A stretch of 64,000 nucleotides of DNA from CAUPWF01 sp964369775 (GCA_964369775.1 CAYJHQ010000002.1:1-64000); one strand, 5' to 3'. Positions 43,159-52,506 are shown, counted from the first letter of the stretch. Numbers and translations are program-made. Notes: generated by a model not told the origin, from the letters alone.

Positions 43159-44397
43159 TTGTTAGAAATTAAAACAAACGAATCAGATGCAGCAGCAAGA
43201 ATTATAGTTGTAGGTGTAGGTGGCGGCGGGAACAATGCTGTTAACCGAATGATAGATGAACAAATAGCAGGTGTCGAGTTTATAGCGATTAACACGGATA
43301 AACAAGCACTGCAATTATGCAAGGCTCCAACATTGATGCAGATTGGTGAGAAGATTACAAAAGGTCTTGGAGCAGGTGCAAAGCCAGAAGTAGGGGAGAA
43401 AGCAGCAGAAGAGAGCGAAGAAGAGATTTTAGCAGCACTAAAAGGTGCAGATATGGTATTTGTAACTTGCGGAATGGGTGGTGGAACTGGTACAGGTGCA
43501 GCCCCAGTTGTAGCGAGAATTGCAAAGCAAGTCGGAGCATTGACAGTAGGTATTGTTACAAAGCCTTTTAGATTTGAATCAAAAGCTCGTATGAATAATG
43601 CACAACAAGGAATTGAGAAGTTAAAAGAGAATGTAGATACACTAATCGTGATTCCGAATGATAAATTATTAGAAATCGTTGATAGAAGAACAACTATGCC
43701 AGATGCTTTGAGAAAAGCAGATGAAGTGCTACAACAGGGTATTCAAGGTATTACAGACTTGATTAATGTACCAGCACTTATTAACTTGGATTTTGCAGAT
43801 GTTCAGACAGTTATGTACGATAAAGGTATTGCACATATCGGTATCGGTCAAGGTAAAGGTGATGACAAAGCGCTTGAGGCAGTTAAGCAAGCAGTTGCAA
43901 GTCCATTATTGGAGACTACAATTGCAGGGGCAAGTCATGTAATCATCAATATTTCTGGAGATATCACATTGATGGATGCAAGTGATGCAGCAGAATACGT
44001 TCAAGATTTAGCAGGAGAAGATGCAAATATTATCTTTGGAGCGAAATTCGATGATAGTAAGACAGATGAAGCAACAATCACAGTAATTGCTACAGGTCTT
44101 CATAATGCTACAGGAGCGGCATCAAAATTAAAAGAGAGATTAGAGCGTCAAAAGGCGACAATGGCAACATTAGATTCTGATTTAGATTTAGATCTTGAGG
44201 ATACAGTGCCAAATAGAAATTATGGAATGCAGATGGGTGGACAACAACAGATGCCACGTCAAGGATTTGGTATGCAAGGGGGAGCGAATTCGTTTCCAAG
44301 ATTTGATCCAAATGGTGGAGTGCAACAACAGCCAAAGACTCCACAGAGCAAAATAAAAGAGCAAAGCATCAAGATTCCAGATTTTTTCAAAAGATAA
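43159..44397 (+). CDS. ftsZ: Cell division GTPase FtsZ
   Basis: A 412-residue tubulin homologue. IVVGVGGGGNNAVNRMI, the GTP signature CGMGGGTGTGAAPVVA, VTKPFRFESKARMNNAQQG and NLDFADVQTVM are present. The glutamine-rich linker (QMGGQQQMPRQ) leads to a C-terminal peptide SIKIPDFFKR that binds FtsA/SepF-type partners. The TTG at 43159, 8 bases after AGGAGG, is the start; the long upstream extension in the same frame is not FtsZ-like. Last gene of the cluster. No ftsA is adjacent. Confidence 0.95.
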   Translation: MLEIKTNESDAAARIIVVGVGGGGNNAVNRMIDEQIAGVEFIAINTDKQALQLCKAPTLMQIGEKITKGLGAGAKPEVGEKAAEESEEEILAALKGADMVFVTCGMGGGTGTGAAPVVARIAKQVGALTVGIVTKPFRFESKARMNNAQQGIEKLKENVDTLIVIPNDKLLEIVDRRTTMPDALRKADEVLQQGIQGITDLINVPALINLDFADVQTVMYDKGIAHIGIGQGKGDDKALEAVKQAVASPLLETTIAGASHVIINISGDITLMDASDAAEYVQDLAGEDANIIFGAKFDDSKTDEATITVIATGLHNATGAASKLKERLERQKATMATLDSDLDLDLEDTVPNRNYGMQMGGQQQMPRQGFGMQGGANSFPRFDPNGGVQQQPKTPQSKIKEQSIKIPDFFKR

Positions 44398-44407
44398 TAT
44401 GAATAGT

Positions 44408-44442
44408 AAAAGATGAATTGTTTCACACAATTCATCTTTTTT
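44408..44442 (+). terminator. Terminator of the division cluster
   Basis: Stem AAAGATGAATTGT / ACAATTCATCTTT with a 5-base loop and T6 run, directly after ftsZ. Confidence 0.88.
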
Positions 44443-44511
44443 AATGTTGAAAATCACTCAATTAAGGTGTATCATTAAGAAAGAGTGTTAAGCTAAAGGT
44501 GGTGATGACAA

Positions 44512-45207
44512 TTGGAAACACTAATAAATATCAGAGAGATGTATAAGATTTATAACCCCGGTGTGAATGAGGTACGTGCATTGGATGATGTATCATTGAA
44601 TATATACCGAGGTGAGTTTGTTGCTATTATTGGTCAGTCAGGATCGGGAAAATCTACTTTAATGAATATGATAGGGTGTCTCGATGTGCCAACAATGGGA
44701 AGCTATGTGCTAGAGGGGAAAGAAGTAGAACGATTATCAGATAATGCGTTATCAGTGATAAGGAATGAAAAAATTGGATTTATTTTTCAAGGATTTAACT
44801 TAATAATGAACCTAGATGCGGTAGGGAATGTGGAACTTCCTTTGATTTATAGAGGGATTGGAAAAAAAGAGCGGAGAGAACTTGCGTTAGAGGCTCTTGA
44901 AAAAGTTGGTCTAGGAGCGAGAGTGAAGCATAAGCCGGCAGAGTTGTCGGGAGGACAGCAACAAAGGGTGGCTGTAGCAAGGGCGATTGCAGCAAGGCCT
45001 TCTCTGATACTGGCAGACGAACCTACTGGTAATTTGGATTCAACATCTACAGAGGAGATAATAGGGATTTTAAGACAATTACATAAAGATGGAAGTACAA
45101 TAGTTATGATTACTCATGATAAAGAGATTGCGGAGATTGCAGATAGGGTGATTTCGTTGAAAGACGGGAAGATTGTAAGTGATGAGCAAAAGGGATCAGC
45201 AATATAG
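44512..45207 (+). CDS. MacB/LolD-type ABC transporter ATPase
   Basis: A 231-residue ATPase of the type VII (MacB/FtsX-coupled) class: IIGQSGSGKSTLMNMIGCLD, FIFQGFNLIMNLDAVGNVELPL, AELSGGQQQRVAVARAIA, LILADEPTGNLD and MITHDKEIAE. Starts at TTG 44512 following GGTGGTGATG. First of an ATPase-adaptor-permease set, presumably exporting a peptide, antimicrobial or lipid; substrate unknown. Confidence 0.87.
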   Translation: METLINIREMYKIYNPGVNEVRALDDVSLNIYRGEFVAIIGQSGSGKSTLMNMIGCLDVPTMGSYVLEGKEVERLSDNALSVIRNEKIGFIFQGFNLIMNLDAVGNVELPLIYRGIGKKERRELALEALEKVGLGARVKHKPAELSGGQQQRVAVARAIAARPSLILADEPTGNLDSTSTEEIIGILRQLHKDGSTIVMITHDKEIAEIADRVISLKDGKIVSDEQKGSAI

Positions 45208-45217
45208 GGGGGACGAA

Positions 45218-46801
45218 ATGGACGAGAAAAATCAAGATCTAAAATTAGGAGTAAATGAAAAGAGCGAGGAGAATGCTAAGAAGGTAAAGAAGAACAGAAA
45301 GAAACTACCAGCCTGGGTGATTATTCCTGTTATAATTGGAATAGTTGCTATTATTGGAGTCGTGACTTTGTTTCTACCTAAAGATGCACAAGCTTCTCTA
45401 GAGTCAGTAGAGTATATCACAGTGGATAAAGGTGAGATATCTCAGGAATATATGGTATCTGGAACGGTAGAAAGTAAAGGAGAAGTTACTTATTATGCAC
45501 CTGCAAATGCAGCTGTAGAGTCTTTGACGGTAGAGGTTGGCCAGGTTGTGCAAGCAGGGGATCTGCTAGTTGCTTTTGATACATCAGAATTAGAGACACA
45601 GTATACGCAGGCACAGTTAAATGAGCAAAGTGTTGCAAATACTAACGATGATGCATATGCACAGGCTGATAAAGTTGCTGAATCAAGTGCAAATACGATT
45701 GCGAATCTAGAAAGTCAATTGAGTGACAAACGAACAGAACTTGCCAATCTTAAAAATACCAGTGATGATGCTGAAAAAGAAATGGCTGTGCTTGCAGAAG
45801 AAATAAAAATTCTTGAAAAAGCAAAAGAAGATAATTTGAATGAGCAGAGTAATCAAAAGGCTATAAAAGAAAATGCGGAGTTAGAGTTGGCGAAATTATT
45901 GGATACAGATTCTAAGTATGCGCAACTTTTAAATACGGCAACAAAGGCAACAACAAGAATTAGCCAATTAGAAATAGAGCTTAGAACAATTGAAAATGAA
46001 TTGGAAGGTTTAGGTAGTGGGCAGCTTTCAGACACTTCTTCATTAGTATATCAATTAGAGCAAGAGATAAGTGCACTGGAAAACAGTATAAACGAGGCTC
46101 GATTAGCAGGCGCTTCCACCACTGGGATAACGCAAGCGCAAGCAAATAATATGGCTATTTCAGAGGAGTTGGCTCATATTGAAGGATTGAGTGTAAAAGA
46201 GCGATTGGATTTGGCTGAAAAAGGGATTGTAGCAGAGTATGACGGAGTAGTTAAAGAGGTTATTGTACCAAGTGGTTCGATAGCCACTCAAGGAGCACCG
46301 ATTCTTACAATTGTGAGCAATAATAATGTAGAAGTTAATTTGTCGATTCCAACTAGCGATTTTGATAAAGTGATAGAGGGCAATGTAGCAGAGATAGAGT
46401 TAGGAAGCAGAAAATATCAAGGGGTTGTAGATTCTATTGATAAAATTGCTTTGGTAAACGAAAAAGGAACACCTTCAATAGGGGCAAAAGTTGCAATTAC
46501 AAATCCCGATGAACATATATTTATAGGTGTTGAAGCGAAAGTGAATCTAGAAGTGGCTAAAGAAACAGACGCATTAAAGATTCCGACTTCTGTAATCAAT
46601 GTATCGTCAGAAGGAGATTTCGTATATGTCATCGAAGACGGAAAAGCAGTAAAGCGTCTAGTGGAGTTAGGCATTTATGATTATGAATATAGTGAAGTGA
46701 AGAAAGGGCTAAAAGAAGGGGATAAAGTTATCTATGATGCCGTCGAGGAGATGGAGGGGAAAACTGTTGTAGGAGTGGAAAGAGAAGGAGATAGCCTATG
46801 A
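45218..46801 (+). CDS. MacA/HlyD-like efflux adaptor
   Basis: A 527-residue membrane-anchored adaptor. Charged start, one span (WVIIPVIIGIVAIIGVVTLFL), then a lipoyl-like half (VESLTVEVGQVVQAGDLLVAFD), a long coiled coil (~140-300, rich in Glu/Lys/Gln), the second lipoyl half (AEYDGVVKEVIVPSGSIATQGAPIL) and beta-barrel plus proximal domains. In Gram-positives such adaptors work with MacB-like permeases at the single membrane. ATG 45218 follows GGGGGGA; it lies 10 bases after the ATPase stop. Confidence 0.85.
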   Translation: MDEKNQDLKLGVNEKSEENAKKVKKNRKKLPAWVIIPVIIGIVAIIGVVTLFLPKDAQASLESVEYITVDKGEISQEYMVSGTVESKGEVTYYAPANAAVESLTVEVGQVVQAGDLLVAFDTSELETQYTQAQLNEQSVANTNDDAYAQADKVAESSANTIANLESQLSDKRTELANLKNTSDDAEKEMAVLAEEIKILEKAKEDNLNEQSNQKAIKENAELELAKLLDTDSKYAQLLNTATKATTRISQLEIELRTIENELEGLGSGQLSDTSSLVYQLEQEISALENSINEARLAGASTTGITQAQANNMAISEELAHIEGLSVKERLDLAEKGIVAEYDGVVKEVIVPSGSIATQGAPILTIVSNNNVEVNLSIPTSDFDKVIEGNVAEIELGSRKYQGVVDSIDKIALVNEKGTPSIGAKVAITNPDEHIFIGVEAKVNLEVAKETDALKIPTSVINVSSEGDFVYVIEDGKAVKRLVELGIYDYEYSEVKKGLKEGDKVIYDAVEEMEGKTVVGVEREGDSL

Positions 46802-48033
46802 CACAATTGATGGAATACATAAAGATGGCCTTTTATAATATCAGGCAAAACAAAGGGAGATCATTTCTTACGATGCTTGGTATTATTATTGGAATTTCAT
46901 CGGTTATAGCGATTGTTTCTATCGGAAATGGATTAAGAGATGATGTACTAGAAAGCGCTAGTCTATCTAGTGTAAGTGTATCGGTAGATCAAGAGATATC
47001 TAGTGATCCATACATTATCAGTCAAGAAGATATGGAGGCTCTTCGCCTACAGCTCGGTGAGAGTATCGATGGTGTAGTAGGAACCTTTAATGACTATGGT
47101 AAAGTTGAGACAAGAAAAGGTAGTTTTGACGCATTTCTTACAATGACCACACCAGATGCAGAATTCGACGAGATGAAGGATAAGATTATCAAAGGTAATT
47201 ATTTTACACAAGCAGATATCGATAACGCTTCTTTGGTGGCGGTTATTGATAGGGAAGCTGCTGGTTATCTTTTTGGGAACACAGATGTGATTGGGACAAC
47301 GCTAGATATGGAAATTCAAGGTGCTATAACTACGGTTCGAATTATAGGAGTTCGAGATATTAGCCAAGAGATGATCGAGGCAAATAGGCAAAGTTACGAG
47401 ATGTTTGGTATATCTCCATACATTCTGATGGAAGTGCCTTATACAGCCGCTCAACAGTGGGGGACAGAGGTTGTAGACTTTTCGTCGGTGTCTCTGTATC
47501 TGCCAAATGGAGCAGATGAGAATGCAGTTGCCAAAGAGGCTATTGACATTTTGAATTATAGGCATGATAACCGAGATGGAGAGAGCATGTTCATAAGAGA
47601 TGAACTCTTTGATTTATCATCGATTTCTGCCATACTAGATGGTGTGACAGCGTTTGTCGCATTGGTTGCAAGTATTTCTTTGTTAGTAGGCGGCATTGGA
47701 GTAATGAATATTATGTTGGTATCTGTTACAGAGAGAAGAAGAGAGATAGGTATTAGAAAAGCATTAGGAGCAAAGACCTCGTCGGTAGTGATACAGTTTC
47801 TGTGTGAATCTGCTATAATATCAGGACTAGGTGGTATTATCGGAATAATACTAGGCGGTGGGATTGCTCAATTGATAAGTTTGACAGAAGTAGCGGGGTT
47901 ATCGGCAAACTTATCCTTAGAAGCAGTAATCCTAGCAACTTGCTTTTCATGTGGAATTGGAATTGTATTTGGGATATATCCAGCGAGAAAGGCTGCAAAG
48001 ATGAATCCAATTGAAGCGCTAAGACAATTATAG
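46798..48033 (+). CDS. MacB-like ABC transporter permease
   Basis: A 411-residue permease with one N-terminal helix (RSFLTMLGIIIGISSVIAIVSIGNG), an extracellular MacB periplasmic-like domain (~50-280) and three C-terminal helices of the FtsX fold, including GGIGVMNIMLVSVTERRREIGIRKALGAK and the final NPIEALRQL. Overlaps the adaptor stop by 4 bases (ATGA). Confidence 0.88.
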   Translation: MTQLMEYIKMAFYNIRQNKGRSFLTMLGIIIGISSVIAIVSIGNGLRDDVLESASLSSVSVSVDQEISSDPYIISQEDMEALRLQLGESIDGVVGTFNDYGKVETRKGSFDAFLTMTTPDAEFDEMKDKIIKGNYFTQADIDNASLVAVIDREAAGYLFGNTDVIGTTLDMEIQGAITTVRIIGVRDISQEMIEANRQSYEMFGISPYILMEVPYTAAQQWGTEVVDFSSVSLYLPNGADENAVAKEAIDILNYRHDNRDGESMFIRDELFDLSSISAILDGVTAFVALVASISLLVGGIGVMNIMLVSVTERRREIGIRKALGAKTSSVVIQFLCESAIISGLGGIIGIILGGGIAQLISLTEVAGLSANLSLEAVILATCFSCGIGIVFGIYPARKAAKMNPIEALRQL

Positions 48034-48052
48034 AGAGAATGAGGAAGAGAAA

Positions 48053-48454
48053 ATGTTTGAAACAGGAAAATTATTAAAAGTAGTATCAATTATATTTATT
48101 GTATTTATGGGAATTGGAATAGTAGGAACAGGAATTACCATTGTATCATTACCTATGATATTATCCTCTGTTGAAGGTTTAGGAATAGAGGGTGTGGAGA
48201 ATGCGTATTCAATGCCGAATTTAATTATGGGGCTGGTGGCAACAGTTTTTGGATTGGCGACTGGAATCATGGGATTGCTAGGGAAGTCGAAGAAACTTTG
48301 CTATGGTATGATGGGGATTTACATAGTCTATATGATTTATGGGATAATAACAGCGATGATGACTACATCTTTTGGGATCTTTGCAGTGCTTGATCTGATC
48401 CTTCCAATACTATACTTATGGGGAGTGTATCAGTCGGAAGAGAGAGAAATATAA
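48053..48454 (+). CDS. Four-helix membrane protein of unknown function
   Basis: A 133-residue hydrophobic protein with four predicted spans (VVSIIFIVFMGIGIVGTGITIV, NLIMGLVATVFGLATGIMGLLG, YGMMGIYIVYMIYGIITAMM, IFAVLDLILPILYLWGVY). No family recognised. It starts 19 bases after the MacB-like permease with GAGGAAGAG, so it is likely a fourth member of the transporter operon, ended by the hairpin at 48483. Confidence 0.65.
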   Translation: MFETGKLLKVVSIIFIVFMGIGIVGTGITIVSLPMILSSVEGLGIEGVENAYSMPNLIMGLVATVFGLATGIMGLLGKSKKLCYGMMGIYIVYMIYGIITAMMTTSFGIFAVLDLILPILYLWGVYQSEEREI

Positions 48455-48482
48455 GAAAATTGCATACGAGAAAATGACGAGA

Positions 48483-48517
48483 AAATTAGCATACTGTGAC
48501 GGTATGCTAATTTTTTT
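48483..48517 (+). terminator. Terminator of the efflux operon
   Basis: Stem AAATTAGCATAC / GTATGCTAATTT (48483-48494 with 48502-48513), followed by T's to 48517. Confidence 0.88.
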
Positions 48518-48546
48518 GTCTATTTTTTTGGAATTTGCCTTTTTAA

Positions 48547-48581
48547 TTCCGACAAAATTTACGCTGTGTAATTACTATAAT
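48547..48581 (+). promoter_or_regulatory. Putative spoIIG promoter with Spo0A-like box
   Basis: TATAAT at 48576-48581 has no sigma-A -35 at normal spacing, but about 22 bases upstream lies TCCGACA (48548-48554), a 6 of 7 match to the reverse complement of the Spo0A box TGTCGAA. The Bacillus spoIIG promoter has the same arrangement (Spo0A sites overlapping a -35 set too far from the -10). Confidence 0.45.
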
Positions 48582-48634
48582 AAATCTTGCTTAAGTACAA
48601 AATCGATTGAGTATCTAAAGAAAAGAGGTGGAGA

Positions 48635-49411
48635 GTGTATATAGAGTTATATTTGGATGTGTTATTTCTGGTCAATTTCATGATGGATTTTATCATCCTT
48701 TTAATTGCGAAAGAGATTTTAAAATGCGATGTGAAACTCTCAAATATTTTAGTGGGAGCTTTTTTAGGAGGAGGATTGACTTGTGTAGTCTATGTAGTAC
48801 CGATGCATTCAGTAGTGAGAATATTACTCTTTCACGGTGTAATCAATGTGGTGATGATTACAGTAGGATTAAAAATACGTAGTCTAGGAATGCTTGTAAA
48901 AGGCATCTTGGTGCTATATATAGGAAGTTTTTTGTTAGGTGGAGTTATTCAGTATTTCAATCAATATGTAAGGCTTGGAAGTTTATATTTTGCAATGGTA
49001 GTTTTTAGTTATTTCTTAGTGAAAGGAATCTGGCGATTTATATGTGCGCTTCGCTCATATCAAGAAAAATGGTGTGAAGTTGAAATATATTTTAAAGATA
49101 GCCATATAAAGGTAAAAGCAATAATTGATACAGGAAATACATTAGTGGATCCATATACCAATAAGCCAGTTAGTATATTAGACAAGGAATACAAAGCTAA
49201 ATTAGAGTTAGAGACTTTAAAAGACACAGTTAGATACATTCCTTATCACTCTATAGGAGGAGAGGGAGTATTGTTGGCATTTAAAGCAAAAAAAGTACAT
49301 ATAATTGGAAATAAGAATCTCTGGATTCAACAACCAATTATTGCGTTAAGTAACGAAAAGATATCAAAGAGCAACTCGTATCAGATGATAGTGAACCCAG
49401 ACATATTTTAG
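48635..49411 (+). CDS. spoIIGA: Sigma-E processing peptidase SpoIIGA
   Basis: A 258-residue membrane aspartic protease that cleaves the pro-sequence of sigma-E in the mother cell. Five hydrophobic helices fill residues 1-135 (ELYLDVLFLVNFMMDFIILLI at the start), then a protease domain with the catalytic D165 in IIDTGNTLVDPYTNKPVSIL and IPYHSIGGEGVLLAFK. GTG 48635 follows AGGTGGAGA. Slightly shorter than Bacillus SpoIIGA (~309). Its substrate gene follows by 11 bases. Confidence 0.9.
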   Translation: MYIELYLDVLFLVNFMMDFIILLIAKEILKCDVKLSNILVGAFLGGGLTCVVYVVPMHSVVRILLFHGVINVVMITVGLKIRSLGMLVKGILVLYIGSFLLGGVIQYFNQYVRLGSLYFAMVVFSYFLVKGIWRFICALRSYQEKWCEVEIYFKDSHIKVKAIIDTGNTLVDPYTNKPVSILDKEYKAKLELETLKDTVRYIPYHSIGGEGVLLAFKAKKVHIIGNKNLWIQQPIIALSNEKISKSNSYQMIVNPDIF

Positions 49412-49422
49412 GAGGAAAAGTG

Positions 49423-50169
49423 ATGATAATTAAAGTAGCAGTACCAAACCGATTTAAATTTAAGATGATGCCAAGTTTTAAAAATGTTATATTTCCAGGG
49501 AGAGGGGACATACATTACATTGGAGGAACGGAAGTGCTTCCAGCCCCGCTTGGTGGAAAAGAAGAAGCGGCTGTAATAGATGATTTAGGGACAAAGTATG
49601 ATGAACACGCAAAGAAAATACTTATAGAACATAACTTAAGGCTAGTGGTATATATAGCGAAAAAATTCGACAACACAGGGGTTGGTGTAGAGGATTTGAT
49701 ATCGATAGGAACAATAGGCCTTATTAAATCTATTAATACATATAACCCAACAAAAAATATTAAGTTAGCAACATATGCATCACGTTGTATAGAAAATGAG
49801 ATTCTGATGTATTTGCGAAGAAATAATAAAACAAAATTGGAAGTCTCTATCGATGAGCCTCTTAATGTGGATTGGGATGGAAATGAACTCTTGTTATCAG
49901 ATATCCTTGGTACAGATGAAGATACAATCTATAAAGATCTTGAAATGCAGGTAGAGAGAAAGCTATTAAATAAGGCAATAGGAAAGTTGACAGAGAGAGA
50001 AAAGATGATTATAGAGATGAGATATGGTCTTAATCGATATGATGGAAAAGAAAAAACACAAAAAGAAGTTGCAGATCATCTAGGGATATCACAATCCTAT
50101 ATTTCAAGATTAGAGAAAAAAATTATGCAAAGATTAAAAAGAGAGATGATAAAAGAAGGCGATTTTTAA
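49423..50169 (+). CDS. sigE: Sporulation sigma factor E
   Basis: A 248-residue sigma-70 family factor for early mother-cell genes. The N-terminus is a ~28-residue pro-sequence (basic, amphipathic) ending before HYIGGTEVLPAPL, which marks the SpoIIGA cleavage region. Region 2: NLRLVVYIAKKFDNTGVGVEDLISIGTIGLIK and ASRCIENEILMYLRRNNK; region 4: LTEREKMIIEMRYGL and KEVADHLGISQSYISRLEKKI. ATG 49423 (AGGAGG seven bases before) is preferred to the preceding GTG. sigG, usually next in Bacillus and many clostridia, is absent here. Confidence 0.93.
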   Translation: MIIKVAVPNRFKFKMMPSFKNVIFPGRGDIHYIGGTEVLPAPLGGKEEAAVIDDLGTKYDEHAKKILIEHNLRLVVYIAKKFDNTGVGVEDLISIGTIGLIKSINTYNPTKNIKLATYASRCIENEILMYLRRNNKTKLEVSIDEPLNVDWDGNELLLSDILGTDEDTIYKDLEMQVERKLLNKAIGKLTEREKMIIEMRYGLNRYDGKEKTQKEVADHLGISQSYISRLEKKIMQRLKREMIKEGDF

Positions 50170-50257
50170 AGGGAATATAGTTGACGTTATTAGTAAAATA
50201 AATGTATAATCAAGAAAGGTAAAAAAGAATGAAAGATTATGGAGAAAAATACGGATA

Positions 50258-51604
50258 ATGGAAGAAGATAAAAGTGGATATTACACCAAAACACCCAAAC
50301 TGACAGGCAGAAAATCATCAATACAATGGAAGTTGCACTTTACTAAAGGGATTGGCATTTTCTTAATTATCGCAGCGAGTATATTGTTTTATTTCTTGTT
50401 TTTGCGAATCGATGTAATTGGCGATGGCATTTCTGAGATTTTTGATATATTAAAACCATTCGCTTATGGGGCTATTATAGCATATTTTCTGAACCCATAT
50501 GCAAAGTGGATTGAAAGAGTGATTTATCCTTTCTTTGAGAAAAGAATAAAAAAAGGAAAAGTTGCAAGAAAACTGTCGTTAAATGTATCGATAGCTACAA
50601 GTCTAATTACGCTCATGTTAATTGTTGTTTTGCTCGTAAGCCTAATTTTACCAGAACTAATTAACAGCATTAGCGGGATTATAGAGACCCTGCCACAACA
50701 AGTGAATGAATTAATAGGTGATATTGAATCGTATACATTTGAAAATGAGGAATTGAACAGCTTTGTTGAGAGTACCTTGAGTGGGTTAACTGATTTTTTT
50801 AACAATTGGTTATACAATGATTTGCTTTCGGATATTAATGCTATGATGGCGGATATTACATCGGGTGTGTTTAGCTTTGTAGGAGAATTGTTTAATGTTG
50901 TAATTGGATTAATCGTATCAATATATGTTCTCGCTAATAGAAAATTGTTTTCGTCACAAGCAAAAAAGACAGTGTACGCAACTTTAAATACTAATAGAGC
51001 AAACTTATTATTGCATATAACACAGAAAACGAATCAAATCATGAGTGGGTTTATCGTAGGAAAAATAATAGATTCCTTAATTATTGGAACATTATGCTTT
51101 ATTGTGTTAAGTATCATGGGGATGCCTTATACATTGCTAGTCAGTGTGGTAATTGGAGTGACAAATATCATACCATTTTTTGGTCCCTTTATTGGAGCGA
51201 TTCCATGTAGTTTTTTGATTTTATTAAATGACCCCATTCAGTGCGTGTACTTTATAATATTTATATTGATTTTACAGCAAGTAGATGGAAATATCATAGG
51301 GCCTAAAATATTAGGGGATTCTACAGGGTTATCTGCGTTTTGGGTGTTGTTTTCTATACTGCTAGGTGGTGGGTTGTTTGGGTTTGCAGGAATGATATTT
51401 GGTGTCCCTACTTTCGGGGTGATATACTATATCATATCTTTGTTCATTGAACAAAAATTAGATACGAAAAGTTTGCCGATCGATACTTATAAGTATACAG
51501 AAAACAGTTATGTGGATTCAGTGACAGGAAAATTTGTTCAATCATATAAAGATGAAACTAAAGAAAAAAAGGAGAGTATTCATGCCGATTCGAGTACAGA
51601 ATGA
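50258..51604 (+). CDS. AI-2E family transporter
   Basis: A 448-residue membrane protein of the AI-2E (PerM/YtvI) family: about eight helices, DILKPFAYGAIIAYFLNPYAKWIE near the start, LYLVSIYVLANRKLF-like second segment (IGLIVSIYVLANRKLF), then the conserved core VVIGVTNIIPFFGPFIGAIP and LQQVDGNIIGPKILGDSTGLSAFWVL. Members include Na+/H+ antiporters and exporters; substrate unknown. Its last 23 bases overlap metA. Confidence 0.87.
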   Translation: MEEDKSGYYTKTPKLTGRKSSIQWKLHFTKGIGIFLIIAASILFYFLFLRIDVIGDGISEIFDILKPFAYGAIIAYFLNPYAKWIERVIYPFFEKRIKKGKVARKLSLNVSIATSLITLMLIVVLLVSLILPELINSISGIIETLPQQVNELIGDIESYTFENEELNSFVESTLSGLTDFFNNWLYNDLLSDINAMMADITSGVFSFVGELFNVVIGLIVSIYVLANRKLFSSQAKKTVYATLNTNRANLLLHITQKTNQIMSGFIVGKIIDSLIIGTLCFIVLSIMGMPYTLLVSVVIGVTNIIPFFGPFIGAIPCSFLILLNDPIQCVYFIIFILILQQVDGNIIGPKILGDSTGLSAFWVLFSILLGGGLFGFAGMIFGVPTFGVIYYIISLFIEQKLDTKSLPIDTYKYTENSYVDSVTGKFVQSYKDETKEKKESIHADSSTE

Positions 51605-52490
51605 TTTACCAGCAAAAGAGCTATTAGAGAGAGAGAATATATTTGTAATGAATGAGAGGCGGGCAGTTCAGCAAGACATCCGTCCGATTAGGATAGGTAT
51701 TTTGAATTTAATGCCACTTAAGGAAGAGACAGAACTTCAGATTTTGCGAGCGATGTCCAATACGCCACTTCAGGTAGATGTATCGTTTGTAAATGTTTCG
51801 AGCCATGTTTCGAAAAATACATCAAGCAATCACTTGAATAGATTTTATGTTCCGTTTGATTCCATTAAAGATAAAAATTTCGATGGATTTATCATTACAG
51901 GTGCCCCGGTTGAGCAAATGGAATTTGAAGAAGTTAACTATTGGGAAGAACTAAAAAGCATTATGGATTGGACAAAGACCCATGTTACCTCAACGCTTCA
52001 CATATGTTGGGGAGCACAAGCAGGATTGTATCATCACCATGGAATTAATAAAATTGCTGTTCCTCATAAGATTTCAGGTATTTATAAACATAAGGTAAAG
52101 AATAGAAAAATTCAGCTTGTGAGAGGGTTTGACGATGTATTCTTTGCACCTCATTCTCGTCATACAACGGTTTCAAAAGAAGATATAGAAAAGAATGAAG
52201 AGCTATATATATTGGCTGAATCAGATGAAGCAGGAGTGTTTTTGGTAATTGGAAATGAGGGGAAACAGATCTTTGTGACTGGGCATCCAGAGTATGATCG
52301 GATAACGCTTGATCAAGAATATAAAAGAGATTTAGCAAAGGGGATGGATAATATTAAGATGCCAGTGAACTACTACCCAGAGAACAACAGTGAAAAGAAA
52401 CCAGAGCTAACTTGGCGCTCTCATGCTAATAACTTATATACCAACTGGCTTAACTATTATGTGTATCAAGTAACACCATACGAATTTTAA
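51582..52490 (+). CDS. metA: Homoserine O-acetyltransferase of the MetA family
   Basis: A 302-residue MetA enzyme acylating homoserine for methionine synthesis. The catalytic C142 is in LHICWGAQAGLYHHHGI; the other triad residues lie in FFAPHSRHTTV and TGHPEYDRITLDQEY. At position 111, which decides acyl-CoA choice (Gly in the E. coli succinyltransferase, Glu in acetyl-using family members), this protein has Glu (GAPVEQMEFEEVNYW), so acetyl-CoA is predicted despite the usual succinyltransferase label. ATG 51582 has AAAGGAG 7 bases before, and starts inside the end of the AI-2E gene. Confidence 0.9.
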   Translation: MPIRVQNDLPAKELLERENIFVMNERRAVQQDIRPIRIGILNLMPLKEETELQILRAMSNTPLQVDVSFVNVSSHVSKNTSSNHLNRFYVPFDSIKDKNFDGFIITGAPVEQMEFEEVNYWEELKSIMDWTKTHVTSTLHICWGAQAGLYHHHGINKIAVPHKISGIYKHKVKNRKIQLVRGFDDVFFAPHSRHTTVSKEDIEKNEELYILAESDEAGVFLVIGNEGKQIFVTGHPEYDRITLDQEYKRDLAKGMDNIKMPVNYYPENNSEKKPELTWRSHANNLYTNWLNYYVYQVTPYEF

Positions 52491-52506
52491 TACAGATATA
52501 TTACGT

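Noticed and set aside
43355..43540. Leucine-rich minus-strand frame opposite ftsZ
   Set aside because: It is the antisense shadow of a repetitive Gln/Lys/Ala-rich coding stretch; low complexity, no ribosome site.
48628..48882. 84-codon plus-strand frame overlapping spoIIGA
   Set aside because: Out-of-frame shadow; the SpoIIGA frame has a start signal, membrane helices and catalytic DTG.
51500..51581. SAM riboswitch or T-box before metA
   Set aside because: metA starts within the end of the AI-2E gene with no leader; no such RNA elements seen.
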